A model generated the notes under the pieces. The model worked only from the letters and a program-made list of their open reading frames with translations. It had not been told where the DNA came from and made no database searches. 64,000 bases of DNA from Verrucomicrobiota bacterium (GTDB lineage: Bacteria > Verrucomicrobiota > Verrucomicrobiia > Verrucomicrobiales > Akkermansiaceae), in the NCBI GenBank assembly GCA_030835305.1, contig JAURPJ010000066.1:1-64000 (forward strand), read 5' to 3'. Shown one piece after another: positions 35,344 through 44,952 of this stretch (position 1 is its first letter; every line of letters begins with the position of its first letter). A program made the position numbers and the translations under genes.

Positions 35344-38300
35344 ATGAAGCGTCTTCTGCCACTCCTCCTCGCTACTGCGGTCCTTGGTTCATTTCTTCTT
35401 GTTAGTGGACAGGAGAGGAGAGCTGCTGGGTCTCAGCCTGTAATTCCTCTCAAGGCTCTTTTGATCGCTGGCGGTTGCTGTCACGACTACGCCAAGCAGC
35501 ACGTGGTTCTTTACAAGGGGATCCAGGAACGTGCCAACGTTCGTGTCGATGTCATGTGGACACGTGACAAGTCCACCAATCCACCGCTGCCACTCTACGA
35601 TGATCCCGATTGGGCGAAAGGCTATGACATCATCATTCACGATGAATGCGCCGCGTCCAACAAAGACCTGAAGGTCATGGAGAATATCCTTGAGGTTCAC
35701 AAAACCATTCCCGCAGTCCATCTCCACTGCGCCATGCACTCTTTTCGCAATGGCACCGACAAGTGGCCCAAGCACCTCGGTCTCCATTCCACCGGCCATG
35801 GTCCGCAGAAACCTCTCGAAATCACCTACACCAATCCCGATCATCCTATCACTAAGACGCTCGAAAATTGGGTCACCAAAAATGAGGAGCTTTATAATAA
35901 CCGCGAGATTTTTGATGCTGAGCCGCTCGCCCTCGCGACCCAAAAAGTGGGTGACCGTGAAAATTCGGCGGTTGTTGCGTGGATCAATACCAAACAAGGT
36001 GCGCCTACCTTCTCAACTACCGTGGGGCACAATACTTACACGGTTGAAGATCCTCGTTACCTTGATTTGGTCACCCGCGGATTACTCTGGGCTGCCGGGA
36101 AGTTGAATGATGATTATCTCAAACCCTATACTGGATCTAACGTCATCACTGAAATGGGGGCGAAGGAAGAGAAAGTGGAATCGCTTTTTGGTAAGCCTTC
36201 CAAAGATGCTGTGAAGGTAAAATTGACTGCTTCATCCGTCCAAGTTAGCGATAGCCACTTTCCTTGGAGAGCTATTGATGGCAACGTCGAAACCCGTTGG
36301 ACCGCCAATGGGGCCTCTCATCCGGCTTGGCTACAGCTCGAATTTGAAAAGCCCGCCACAGTGACTTCGGCTGAAATCCTCTGGGAGCAGCGCAACGAAT
36401 GGTATCACTACAAGATCGAGACTTCGCTCGATGGCAAGACGTGGAAGATGGCTTATGATGGTTCGAAGAACGAACGAAAGTCCGACACCAAGGATCACTT
36501 CAAGGCGGAGAACATGAAATTCCTCCGCGTCACCACCATGGGCCAGCAAACCGGCAAATGGCCGGCGCTTTGGGAGATCCGCCTCACCGGGCCGAAGGGA
36601 AAACTGAATCTCTTCCCCATCCTTGATAAAAAGGAGATCAGCCAAACCAAAGGTGCGTCCGGCAAAGGCTTCGAAAAGTCCGGCAATATCAAGCCGCAAA
36701 TCGCCAAGCTGTCCCCCGAGGAGGAAGCGGCCATCCTCAAGGATTGCGAGGTTCCCGAGGGATTCGAAAAGACGCTCTTCGCGTCATGGCATTCTGCCAA
36801 CTACCCCGTTTATGTCGCGGCTTCTCCGGGCGGGGATCTTTACGTTTCGTCCGATGGCAATGGCTCGCTGGGTCGTCAGCCGAATCGTGGCCGCGTGCTG
36901 CGACTGCGTGACACCGACAAAGACGGCCGTGCGGATGAAGTCACCGAATTCATCCGCGATATCGATTCGCCACGCGGGTTGATTTGGGATCACGATCGAC
37001 TTTATCTTCTGCATCCGCCGCATATCTCGGTCTTCTTTGATCGTGATGGTGATGGCGTGGCCGAGGAATCGAAGCGGCTCATTTCCGACATTGCTTTTGG
37101 CTTTGAGGACCGACCCGCCGACCACACCACGAATGGTTTGGAAATGGGCATCGATGGTTGGATCTACATCGCGGGCGGCGATTTCGGTTTCATGAAAGCA
37201 ACAGGCACCGACGGGCGTACTTTGCAGCATCGAGGCGGTGGCGTCATTCGTTTCCGACCCGATGGCTCCGGGCTAGAGTTGTTCTCGACGGGAACGCGTA
37301 ACATTCTCGCGACTCCGATGTCGCCCACGCTCGACATGTTCGTGCGTGACAACACCAATGACGGCGGCGGCTGGGATGTCCGCTTTCATCACTTTACCCC
37401 ACTTTCCGATCACGGTTACCCGCGCCTTTATAAGAATTTTGAGAAGGAGCATATCCACCCCCTTGCCGACTACGGTGGTGGCTCCGGTTGCGGTGGTGTC
37501 TACATTCACGAACCGGGTTTCCCGAATGAGTGGAACAAGGCTCCTTTTACCTGCGATTGGGGTCGTGCGGGTCTTTTCCGCCACACTGTCGAACCCGAGG
37601 GTGCGACCTTTAAGGAGACCGCCGAGCCACAACGCTTCATCAAGGTAAGCCGGCCCACCGATGCCGATGTCGATGGCATGTCCGCAGTTTACCAAGCCGC
37701 CTGGAAAGGTCCCGCGACCTTCAATTGGGCGGGCCCGGATCAAGGCTACATTGTGCGCGTGACCCCGAAGGATTACACCCCGGAGCCGCTTCCGAATTTT
37801 GAAAAAATGAGTGATGAAGAGTTGGTGAAAGCGCTCGATTCTCCGTCGCACGTTAGAACACTGGCGGCTCAGCGGACTTTGATGAGACGAGGTGAAAACC
37901 CGGATGTTGCCCGATTACTGGTAAAGAAGTTTGTCAGGGACTCAGTGGTCGGAGCACAAGCGAGGAAATCTCTCTCGCCAGCTGGTATTGCTGCACTTTT
38001 TGCCCTCGGAGAAGTTGCTCCCGATTCTCTAGAGGGGATAGATGATCTCATTGTTCTTGAATCAGCAGGTTCCTACTTTGCCCGGTTTGTTGGAGATTTT
38101 CCCAAGAAGAAGTCCGATGGTTTTACCAAAGCCTTGGAATCGGGCCTGAAGCATTCCGACCCTAAGTTTAAGCTTGAAGCGATTGCTTCGACCGCCCGCC
38201 TCGGTATAAGTGGTTTGGGAGATAGTGTGGCCGAAGCCCTTTCTGATTCCGATCCCGTCATCCTCCACACCGCCTACCGCGCACTCGCAAAAATGTCGGC

Positions 38301-39777
38301 GCACGAGGCTGCATTTTCGAAGATTAACTCGGACGATACCGAAACCCGCAAGGCCGCCGCTTGGGCGCTCATGCGGATGCATAAGAAGGAGGTCGTGGAT
38401 GGCTTGTTGGCTCGATTGAAGTCCGAGGATACTCCGGAAAAACGCCGTCCTCTTCTGTCGACTCTCGCTCGTCTTTATCACAAGGAAGCCGAGTGGAAGG
38501 GCGATTCCTGGGGGACTCGTCCGGACACGCGCGGGCCATACTATCAGCTTGCGACCTGGGAGGAGTCCGACCGGATTTTGAAGAACCTTAAAGCCATTTT
38601 GAAAGATGCTTCCGCCGAGGAAGCCGCTTTCATTATCACCAAGCTGAACAAGAATCGCATCCCGGCGAATGATGCTTTGGAGCGCATCATTGATCTCGCT
38701 CTCAAAGACGACAAGTTGATTCCGGTTGCGATCAAGCAGATCGCTTCCGGCGGATCCGTTCCGGCCAAAGCCATTCCTCTCGTGGTGAAAGGTGCCAGCG
38801 ATCCTGAAACTCCTGCCGATTCTCTTGCTGACGCCGTTAAGATCCTCGTGAATTCCGATGACAAATCATCTCTCCCTGCGGTTCTCAAAGCGCTGGTGCA
38901 ACTCGACAAGACCAAGGGAGCAGGTAAGCAACAAGCGGCAGCGAAAGATCACTTTTTCAAGGCCGCCAAGCTTGAGAATCATCACCTTATGCTCGAGAAA
39001 ATGGCAGCAGAGAAGCCGGACACTCCGGAAGGCAAGTATGCCGCGATGGCGGTGGTGACCCTGGCTTTTCGCAAAGGTGGATCGCCCGAGTCACGGGAGA
39101 TGTCCCTCAAGGCAATCTCCAAAGGATGGTCTGATTCGAAGCAGAAGATCGCCTTCATCAATGCCGCCCGCGATTTGCGAAATCCGGTCATTAACGACCA
39201 GATCCGCATCGCTCTCAGCGACCCTGACGAAGCGGTGGCGAAGGCCGCCAAGGATGCCGCCGGACGACTTAAGATCCAGGCTCCCGGCGCAGACAAGACT
39301 CCCAAAATCGCCACTTTGAAACCGGAGGAGGCTTTGAAGAAAATCACCGCTCACAAAGGTGACGTTGCACTGGGGCAGGCTATCTTCGCGCGTGCGACCT
39401 GCAATGCCTGTCACACCGTGTCTCAGAACGAAAAACAGAAGGGCCCCTACCTTGGCAACATCGCCGAGACCTATCGTCGTAATGAACTCGTCGAAGCGAT
39501 TCTCGATCCGAACAAAACGATTGCGCAGGGTTTTGCGACGAATGTCTTCAGTCTCAATGACGGAAAATCCTTCGTGGGATTTGTGACTGATGAAGCAGGT
39601 GAGAGCGTGAGCATTCGTGACATCAGTAGTGCCGAACATACCTTCAAGAAAAGCGAGATTAAGGATCGTTCCACCCTGCCAACTTCATTGATGCCTCCGG
39701 GTCTGCTTTCCGGTTTTACGGTGCACGAAGCGGCCAGCTTGTTGGACTACCTTGAATCACTGGTGAAGAAAAAATGA
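35344..39777 (+). CDS. PVC-type heme protein: ThuA + discoidin + beta-propeller + HEAT + cytochrome c
   Basis: 1477 residues from the ATG at 35344 (a GTG 6 bp upstream is possible), with a signal peptide (MKRLLPLLLATAVLGSFLLV). Order: ThuA-like domain (about 33-255; LLIAGGCCHDY, VHLHCAMHSFR); F5/8-type discoidin domain (about 290-420; WRAIDGNVETRW, LQLEFEKPATVTSAEILWE); PVC/NHL-type propeller (about 465-815; VPEGFEKTLFAS, FFDRDGDGVAEE, TTNGLEMGIDGWIYIAGGDF, GRAGLFRHTVEP); alpha-helical HEAT-like repeats (about 820-1330); and a C-terminal cytochrome c with CNACH (1353-1357) and a possible axial Met in SLMPPGLL. This composite architecture is characteristic of PVC bacteria. It is periplasmic or surface-located and probably a redox enzyme for carbohydrate, but unproven. 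It is intact over 4.4 kb. Confidence 0.92.
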   Translation: MKRLLPLLLATAVLGSFLLVSGQERRAAGSQPVIPLKALLIAGGCCHDYAKQHVVLYKGIQERANVRVDVMWTRDKSTNPPLPLYDDPDWAKGYDIIIHDECAASNKDLKVMENILEVHKTIPAVHLHCAMHSFRNGTDKWPKHLGLHSTGHGPQKPLEITYTNPDHPITKTLENWVTKNEELYNNREIFDAEPLALATQKVGDRENSAVVAWINTKQGAPTFSTTVGHNTYTVEDPRYLDLVTRGLLWAAGKLNDDYLKPYTGSNVITEMGAKEEKVESLFGKPSKDAVKVKLTASSVQVSDSHFPWRAIDGNVETRWTANGASHPAWLQLEFEKPATVTSAEILWEQRNEWYHYKIETSLDGKTWKMAYDGSKNERKSDTKDHFKAENMKFLRVTTMGQQTGKWPALWEIRLTGPKGKLNLFPILDKKEISQTKGASGKGFEKSGNIKPQIAKLSPEEEAAILKDCEVPEGFEKTLFASWHSANYPVYVAASPGGDLYVSSDGNGSLGRQPNRGRVLRLRDTDKDGRADEVTEFIRDIDSPRGLIWDHDRLYLLHPPHISVFFDRDGDGVAEESKRLISDIAFGFEDRPADHTTNGLEMGIDGWIYIAGGDFGFMKATGTDGRTLQHRGGGVIRFRPDGSGLELFSTGTRNILATPMSPTLDMFVRDNTNDGGGWDVRFHHFTPLSDHGYPRLYKNFEKEHIHPLADYGGGSGCGGVYIHEPGFPNEWNKAPFTCDWGRAGLFRHTVEPEGATFKETAEPQRFIKVSRPTDADVDGMSAVYQAAWKGPATFNWAGPDQGYIVRVTPKDYTPEPLPNFEKMSDEELVKALDSPSHVRTLAAQRTLMRRGENPDVARLLVKKFVRDSVVGAQARKSLSPAGIAALFALGEVAPDSLEGIDDLIVLESAGSYFARFVGDFPKKKSDGFTKALESGLKHSDPKFKLEAIASTARLGISGLGDSVAEALSDSDPVILHTAYRALAKMSAHEAAFSKINSDDTETRKAAAWALMRMHKKEVVDGLLARLKSEDTPEKRRPLLSTLARLYHKEAEWKGDSWGTRPDTRGPYYQLATWEESDRILKNLKAILKDASAEEAAFIITKLNKNRIPANDALERIIDLALKDDKLIPVAIKQIASGGSVPAKAIPLVVKGASDPETPADSLADAVKILVNSDDKSSLPAVLKALVQLDKTKGAGKQQAAAKDHFFKAAKLENHHLMLEKMAAEKPDTPEGKYAAMAVVTLAFRKGGSPESREMSLKAISKGWSDSKQKIAFINAARDLRNPVINDQIRIALSDPDEAVAKAAKDAAGRLKIQAPGADKTPKIATLKPEEALKKITAHKGDVALGQAIFARATCNACHTVSQNEKQKGPYLGNIAETYRRNELVEAILDPNKTIAQGFATNVFSLNDGKSFVGFVTDEAGESVSIRDISSAEHTFKKSEIKDRSTLPTSLMPPGLLSGFTVHEAASLLDYLESLVKKK

Positions 39778-39853
39778 GCCAGCCGAAAGCTCTTGCGGCT
39801 TTCACTTGTGTCTGGTGGGGAGGCCAGAAGCAGGAGCCTTTGGCAACGCCCTA

Positions 39854-40819
39854 TCAGGAAACTGGCTCGGCGGAGTATTCCTTGTCGTTATCGTAGGCTT
39901 TCGAGCCATCGATTACGATCTTGGGATCTGGCTCGCATGCCATTTTGGGATCCTTGTTTGGGTAATCAAGGACTGACAAGAAATGGCGGAGGCAGTTAAT
40001 GCGCGCTCTTTTTTTGTCGTCCGATTTGATGACAGTCCATGGTGAGTCGGCGGTATGGGTGTGGAAAAACATCGCTTCCTTGGCCTTGGTGTAATCATCC
40101 CATTTGTCGAGGGACTGGAGATCAATGGGGCTGAGTTTCCATTGCTTGAGGGGATCGGTTTTTCTCCCTTGAAAGCGCCGGAGTTGCTCAAGTCGACTCA
40201 CCGAGAACCAGTACTTCACCAACTTGATTCCACTGTTGGCAATCATTCTTTAGAGCGAAGGGCACTGGCGGAGGAACTCGAGGTAGTCCGAGGGGGTGTA
40301 AAATTCCATGACCCGCTCGACGCCGGTTCGATTGTACCAGGAGCGGTCAAAGAAGACCATTTCTCCCTTGGTTGGCAGGTGTTTGATATAGCGCTGAAAA
40401 TACCACTGGCCCATCTCGCGTTCGGTTGGTTTTTCGAGCGCGATAATGTGGGCGGCGCGTGGGTTTAGGTGTTCCATGAAGCGTTTGATGGTCCCTCCCT
40501 TGCCGGCGGCATCGCGTCCTTCGAAAAGAATAAGGATCCGCTGTCCGGTCGATTTGACCCACTGTTGGACTTTAAGAAGTTCGGCCTGGAGCTTGAGCTT
40601 TTCCTGCTCGTATTCAACTGTCGCAATTTTTTCGCGGTAGGGATAGACCCCTTTGCGGTGGGCGACTTCGAGCGACACCTGATTGCTGAGACCTTTTGGA
40701 TGTCCGTTGCTGGCTTCGAGTAATTCTCCCAGATTGGCGAATTCCGGAGCCAGTTCGACCTTCTTCGGAGCCGTCTTCTTTTTGGTGCTGCTCTTCTCTT
40801 GCGCTCTCGATTTTGACAT
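39854..40819 (-). pseudogene. ppk2: Polyphosphate kinase 2, interrupted by one nonsense codon
   Basis: 322 codons from the ATG at 40819 with one in-frame TAA at 40250-40252 (codon 190). Before it: LFEGRDAAGKGGTIKRFMEH (Walker A near 101-109), REMGQWYFQRYIKHLP, and the Walker B/lid region VFFDRSWYNRTGVERVM. After it, in the same frame: IANSGIKLVKYWFSVS, FQGRKTDPLKQWKLSPIDLQ, DDKKRARINCLRHFLS. Relatives have a Glu at this place (CPEFERML), so GAA to TAA explains the stop. An ATG follows two codons later, so restart could yield two polypeptides, but a split active enzyme is unproven. PPK2 makes or uses polyphosphate with GTP/GDP or ATP/ADP. Confidence 0.85.
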
Positions 40820-40979
40820 GCAGGAACCCTAACAGAATGAGGGGCAGGGGCTAAGCGGATGCAAACTGGTGCGGATAGAATCAATTCCCATGCGCAATGA
40901 GCGGCATTCTGCGTTTTGTTTTGACCAGAGATCTTTCTGTTTCCTTTTGCCACCGCGCTGCTATGACATGGGGATCCCC

Positions 40980-42272
40980 ATGCGGATTGGTTTACTATTT
41001 CTCTACTTTCTTTCCCTAGCTGCACTGGGTGAAACCTCGATCTTGTCAGGCTACGGCGAGCTCCGGCATCTTGCAGGCACGGGGAATGCCGAGGATGCGA
41101 ACTTTTGGAATCCAACATTTGAAGGGGCCCATCCCTTGGCGGTTGAACTTTCAAACCCCCACGATTGCGGAAGCGATGCCTTTGGCCGGGTTTACATCGT
41201 CGACAAGGAATCGCACAGTGTGCTGCGGATCTCTGCCAACGGGGCCGTGCTCACCACGGTCGCTGGCACCCACATTGCGGGCGACGGCCCTGATTCAGGA
41301 ACTCCCGCCACATCAGTGGCTCTCGCCAATCCGAATGGCCTGCATGTTCTGGCTGATGGCACCTTCTACATTCTGGATACTGATAATGCCAAGATTCGTC
41401 GCGTTACTCCTGACGGAAATTGTTCGACCGTGGTGCATTATCCCGCCGGATTTGGAGCAGGACGGGGACTCTGGGTTTCTCCGGATGAGCAAACGATTTA
41501 CTTTAACGGAGCCAATGTTGGTGGAGGCCTTCAGGCTGTCATGAAATGGACCCCGGCGACCGGTGCGACAGAGATGACAAGACTTCCTCATGGAAGTGGG
41601 AGTGACGGTTTCGGTCTCGGCAACCTGGATGTGGCACCGGACGGTTCTGTCGGCATTACCAGTTTGGGAAATCAATTGGTTTATCGATTTGATGGAGAGA
41701 CCAGCTCCGTGATTGCGGGGACCGGGTCAACTTCCGGGACCAATGGTTCCGGTTCGGCGGCCACGGTGGTGGCTCTGAATCGGCCTCGTGGCATTGCCTT
41801 TCTTCCCGATGGATCTTATTTTATCGCGACCCAGAAGGGCGGCGATATCTGGTGGGTTGATACGAGCGGCATCATTCACCTCTTTGTTCAGGGGGCGGAC
41901 AAAGGAAACGTGAATGCGGGAAACGGCCAATCGTGGACGGTCGCCGGAGATAAAATCGCGGAACCCCGGGCCATCCATCTTGCCACCAACGGAGATCTCC
42001 TGATCACCACCAACGACAGGGGGGTTATCCGCGCCGTCGATAATGTTTGTCTCCCCATCGTGCCCACGCCAACACTCCGATCGCTCGATGGTGAATTGGC
42101 GTTCGACTGGCAGCCTGCCTACAAGTCCGGTTTGCTACTTGAGTCCTCCGAATCTCCTGTCGGCCCATGGAGTATTGAGACCGCGCCCAATGACTCCGCC
42201 GCAATTCTCCCGCTTGATGGGCCCTCGCGCTTCTACCGTCTTCGCGCCACGGTTCTGTCCGGTGGACGCTAG
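40980..42272 (+). CDS. Secreted NHL/SMP-30-like beta-propeller protein
   Basis: 430 residues from the ATG at 40980, which opens a signal peptide (MRIGLLFLYFLSLAALGETS); an ATG at 40968 is equally possible. The body is an NHL-type propeller: LRHLAGTGNAED, NPHDCGSDAFGRVYIVDKES, VLRISANGAVLTTVAGT, NPNGLHVLADGTFYILDTDN, IRRVTPDGN, RPRGIAFLPDGSYFIATQKG, IAEPRAIHLATNGDLLITTN. The C-terminal 70 residues are a version of the recurrent module (LRSLDGELAFDWQPAYKSGL, SRFYRLRATVLSGGR). Function unknown; likely a surface-exposed binding or lactonase-like protein. It stands alone, divergent from PPK2 and convergent with the luxC-type gene. Confidence 0.85.
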   Translation: MRIGLLFLYFLSLAALGETSILSGYGELRHLAGTGNAEDANFWNPTFEGAHPLAVELSNPHDCGSDAFGRVYIVDKESHSVLRISANGAVLTTVAGTHIAGDGPDSGTPATSVALANPNGLHVLADGTFYILDTDNAKIRRVTPDGNCSTVVHYPAGFGAGRGLWVSPDEQTIYFNGANVGGGLQAVMKWTPATGATEMTRLPHGSGSDGFGLGNLDVAPDGSVGITSLGNQLVYRFDGETSSVIAGTGSTSGTNGSGSAATVVALNRPRGIAFLPDGSYFIATQKGGDIWWVDTSGIIHLFVQGADKGNVNAGNGQSWTVAGDKIAEPRAIHLATNGDLLITTNDRGVIRAVDNVCLPIVPTPTLRSLDGELAFDWQPAYKSGLLLESSESPVGPWSIETAPNDSAAILPLDGPSRFYRLRATVLSGGR

Positions 42273-42306
42273 GAATTCGGAGTGCGGGCCATTGCTTCCC
42301 CCCTTC

Positions 42307-43278
42307 TTAGGATTGATGGGTCACGAGTGAGGCGAGAGGCAGTATGCCGTCGTGCGGCCAGAGAGCGGGTGGGTTCTGGGCTTCGCCGAGTGGGAAGATC
42401 CTGGGTGACGGGAGGTCGGTGCGCTTTTTGAAAGGATGAAGGGCGATGCCGGAGAGATGGCTGAAGTTCGAAAAGTCATCCGGCATGGGGCGAAGAATGA
42501 CAGTACGGTTTCCGGGGGAAAGAGTGAGTTGGGGGTTGTCCTCGTAGATGATGGTCCACGCGGTGGAGCTTTCGCTATGCCAGAGGGCGTGGGATTTGGG
42601 ATCTTGTGCGATGAGGTAGCGGGTTTCCTCGCGGAGGTTGGTGATGGCACCTGCTTCGGAAAGCGACAGAGGGCCGCGGGGATTTTCTTTCTCAAAATCA
42701 GCCATGGCTTCCGCCAGGACCGGGCCGAAGGAGCGGGGGTCTCTTAAGAAAATAGTCTGGAGAGAGAGACAGCCGGCTTGGTTGAAAAGGCCGATGTCGC
42801 GCGCCGCGAGGCGGGCTGCTTCCGGGGTGGGGTCGTCGATGAGGGCGATGCCGAGCCGGTTTCCGTGGCCCACGAAGGGAATCTCGAGCGGGCAGAGTTG
42901 CTGAAATTGGCGGATTGTTTCATCGGAGCCGAAGACGACGAGGGCATCGGCGGTCTGAATCCAGTGGTCGGGGAGGTCGCGGGAGACTTCGACGAAGGGC
43001 CGAAGTGGCGCCGGGATTTCGAAATCAAGGAGGGCCCGGGAGGGGAGCTTAAGCCGGTTGTGAGCGCCGAGAAGGATGCCGTTGAGAAGAGTTTGGAAGG
43101 CGGCGTGCGGAGTGTTGCCGCTGACGATGTGGACGATCGCTTTTGGGAGGCGAACGGTTGGGCCGCCGGCTTCGCGCTGGAAAATCTCCACCAACGATGC
43201 GCGGGTGAGTTTGCCGGTGAAGGGCTCGAGTTGTCCGGCGGAAGCGAGGATGAGATTGAGGCGATCGGCGAGGGTCAT
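42307..43278 (-). CDS. luxC: LuxC-like acyl-CoA/acyl-protein reductase
   Basis: 323 residues from the ATG at 43278, which overlaps the stop of the luxE-type gene by ATGA. It belongs to the LuxC branch of the aldehyde dehydrogenase superfamily: VSGNTPHAAFQTLLNGILLG, ADALVVFGSDETIRQFQQ, VGHGNRLGIALI, and NQAGCLSLQT, whose Cys is the likely acyl acceptor. LuxC reduces activated fatty acids to aldehydes with NADPH. At 323 residues it is shorter than the roughly 480 of luminescent LuxC, mainly at the N-terminus. No luxA, luxB or luxD lies nearby, so light production is not implied; aldehyde supply for another pathway is more likely. Confidence 0.8.
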   Translation of the reverse strand: MTLADRLNLILASAGQLEPFTGKLTRASLVEIFQREAGGPTVRLPKAIVHIVSGNTPHAAFQTLLNGILLGAHNRLKLPSRALLDFEIPAPLRPFVEVSRDLPDHWIQTADALVVFGSDETIRQFQQLCPLEIPFVGHGNRLGIALIDDPTPEAARLAARDIGLFNQAGCLSLQTIFLRDPRSFGPVLAEAMADFEKENPRGPLSLSEAGAITNLREETRYLIAQDPKSHALWHSESSTAWTIIYEDNPQLTLSPGNRTVILRPMPDDFSNFSHLSGIALHPFKKRTDLPSPRIFPLGEAQNPPALWPHDGILPLASLVTHQS

Positions 43279-44312
43279 GACGAGAGAGCGTGGTCGACGG
43301 TTCGCGAGCATCCACGAGGGAGGGCTCCGGGGTCGCGGCCGATAAGGGTGAAGGAACCATCATCGTGACGCGTGGCAAAATCCTGGGTCCGAATTCCGCA
43401 AACGCTGTGGAGGTTTGCGAGGTCATGGATGACGAGGTATCCGGTTTCGCCGGGGGCGACTTCGCGTTCGGTTTCCGGATCGAGGATGAGATGACGGCAC
43501 CAGTGGGGGAACCGGTGGGTGCCATCCGGACCCGTGGCGTAGGCCTGGCTGGAGAGTTCGGTCATGCCGTATTCGTTGTGAATGTGATCAGGCGGGAGAT
43601 TAAAAAATCCGGAGAGATCGTGGTAAAAATCGGATTTGGAAAGCGAGTGGGCAGTTCCTTTGTAACCACCGGTTTCGAGGAGGTGGGAGCCTGACGGAAG
43701 GGGGATCGGGCCGAGATATGCCATCAGGTGAAGAAAGGCGAGGGCGGTTCCCATGAGGAAGAGGGGTTCGCCGGTTTGGAGGTGATCAAAGAGCGGGGCG
43801 AGGTGAAATTTGGAATGACGGAGGAGGAAGCGGGATTCCTGTCCATCATTGAGGTGGCCGAACATGTGACTGAGTGAGGATTGGGGGGCTTCGGGCTGTG
43901 AGGGAGCAAGGAAAAAGGGGGGGAGCTTGGGGAGGGGCCAGCCTTGGGAAATAGCTTTCTCGTAGAGTCGGGTGGAGGAAAAGTGATGGGAGCCCCTTGT
44001 CTCGGTGGTGGTGCCGGAGGTGAGGAAGGTGGTGCGTATTTCGCCGCCGCAGGTGAGCGGGAAGTCGGGGAGTTTGAAGGCGGAGGTGGGAACGGCTGGG
44101 ATCTGTTGCCAGTGGGTGACGGAAGCGGGAGTTTTGCCGTGTGATCGAGCGAAGGCCGAGAAGGGGCGATTCTGGGAGAATTGATACCTAAAAACATCCA
44201 GCGCAAGGGAGTTGAATTTATCTGTGGCGGAAGTCGTGAGGAATTTCTCGAGCCGCTGGGTCAAGCCGCGATCTTCCGGGCTGTTCGTTAAAGGTCCTTC
44301 GATTTCAGTCAT
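43275..44312 (-). CDS. luxE: LuxE-like acyl-protein synthetase
   Basis: 345 residues. LuxE/PaaK-type adenylating enzyme: PAVPTSAFKLPDFPL, the nucleotide-binding stretch TTFLTSGTTTETRGSHHFSS, LETGGYKGT, HNEYGMTELSSQAYAT, and ETGYLVIHDLANLHSVCGI with the late GRDPGAL motif. LuxE activates a fatty acid with ATP and passes the acyl group to LuxC through a Cys. The adjacent LuxC-like gene, translationally coupled by ATGA, supports a two-part fatty acid reductase. Its chain-length preference cannot be told from sequence. It is divergent from the lipoprotein gene at 44416. Confidence 0.8.
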   Translation of the reverse strand: MTEIEGPLTNSPEDRGLTQRLEKFLTTSATDKFNSLALDVFRYQFSQNRPFSAFARSHGKTPASVTHWQQIPAVPTSAFKLPDFPLTCGGEIRTTFLTSGTTTETRGSHHFSSTRLYEKAISQGWPLPKLPPFFLAPSQPEAPQSSLSHMFGHLNDGQESRFLLRHSKFHLAPLFDHLQTGEPLFLMGTALAFLHLMAYLGPIPLPSGSHLLETGGYKGTAHSLSKSDFYHDLSGFFNLPPDHIHNEYGMTELSSQAYATGPDGTHRFPHWCRHLILDPETEREVAPGETGYLVIHDLANLHSVCGIRTQDFATRHDDGSFTLIGRDPGALPRGCSRTVDHALSS

Positions 44313-44415
44313 TTCGCTACGGGTGGTGACTTGACAATTGGGTCAAAGATCGCGATGAGTTCTCTTGTTGGTACTCGACAACGCACTATCTCCAACCCCT
44401 ATCATATTGAAAGCC

Positions 44416-44886
44416 ATGTTTTCATTGAAACTCAACCTGATGCTTCTTCTAAGCAGCTTACTCTGTGTGAGCTGTACACTTCCCGAACCCTATCGAGCTT
44501 CGAACCCCCAGCAATTCCCGCCGCCGGTTGGAGTAGTGGCTCCGAATCTTCCAAAGACTCCGGAGCAAATTAGAGAAGAGGCCGAGCTTAAGGAGGCCCG
44601 TGACAAGGCCAATGATGAAGCCAAGGCCCGTCGTGAAAAACTGGAGGAAGAGCGCTTGGCAAACGGAGATGGTTCAACCGAGACGACCGACGTCATTCCC
44701 CCGATTCTGCGTGATCCGGTAAAACGGACCAGCAAATATCGCACGGCGCGGGCTATCGTGACCAAGCCCGGTTATGTTTTTAATCCATGGACCAACAAAG
44801 CGGTTGATGTCCGTGGAATTCCAAGTGGAACGCTAATTCGTGACCCTAACGATGGAGATCCCGATCATAAGTTCCGCGTCCCTTGA
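44416..44886 (+). CDS. Putative lipoprotein with a short coiled coil
   Basis: 156 residues from the ATG at 44416; an earlier in-frame start at 44365 would add an unlikely leader. A signal with a lipobox (LLCVSC, Cys20) is followed by a proline-rich linker, a charged helix (about 50-80; REEAELKEARDKANDEAKAR), and a small C-terminal domain with YRTARAIVTKPGYVFNPWTN, KAVDVRGI and PSGTLIRDPNDGDPDHKF. The C-terminal pattern is like other short verrucomicrobial lipoproteins, but I cannot name the family. It is ended by a strong terminator. Confidence 0.7.
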   Translation: MFSLKLNLMLLLSSLLCVSCTLPEPYRASNPQQFPPPVGVVAPNLPKTPEQIREEAELKEARDKANDEAKARREKLEEERLANGDGSTETTDVIPPILRDPVKRTSKYRTARAIVTKPGYVFNPWTNKAVDVRGIPSGTLIRDPNDGDPDHKFRVP

Positions 44887-44909
44887 GGATTAGAGCTGAG
44901 TTTCCCGAT

Positions 44910-44944
44910 GCCGGATTTCCAAAAGGGAATCCGGCTCTTTTTTT
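44910..44944 (+). terminator. Rho-independent terminator between the lipoprotein gene and tyrA
   Basis: GCCGGATTTCC (44910-44920) pairs with GGGAATCCGGC (44925-44935), with one mismatch-type pair and an AAAA loop, followed by a T-rich tail to 44944. It separates the lipoprotein gene from the tyrA operon. It also excludes a tyrA start upstream of 44953. Confidence 0.92.
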
Positions 44945-44952
44945 CCAATTTC

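Noticed and set aside
40250-40252. Recoding of the PPK2 internal stop
   Set aside because: It is TAA, which has no known recoding to an amino acid in bacteria with the standard code; a point mutation from GAA is simpler.
42307-44312. A bioluminescence operon
   Set aside because: No luciferase (luxA/luxB) or luxD genes in the neighbourhood; only the reductase and synthetase are present.
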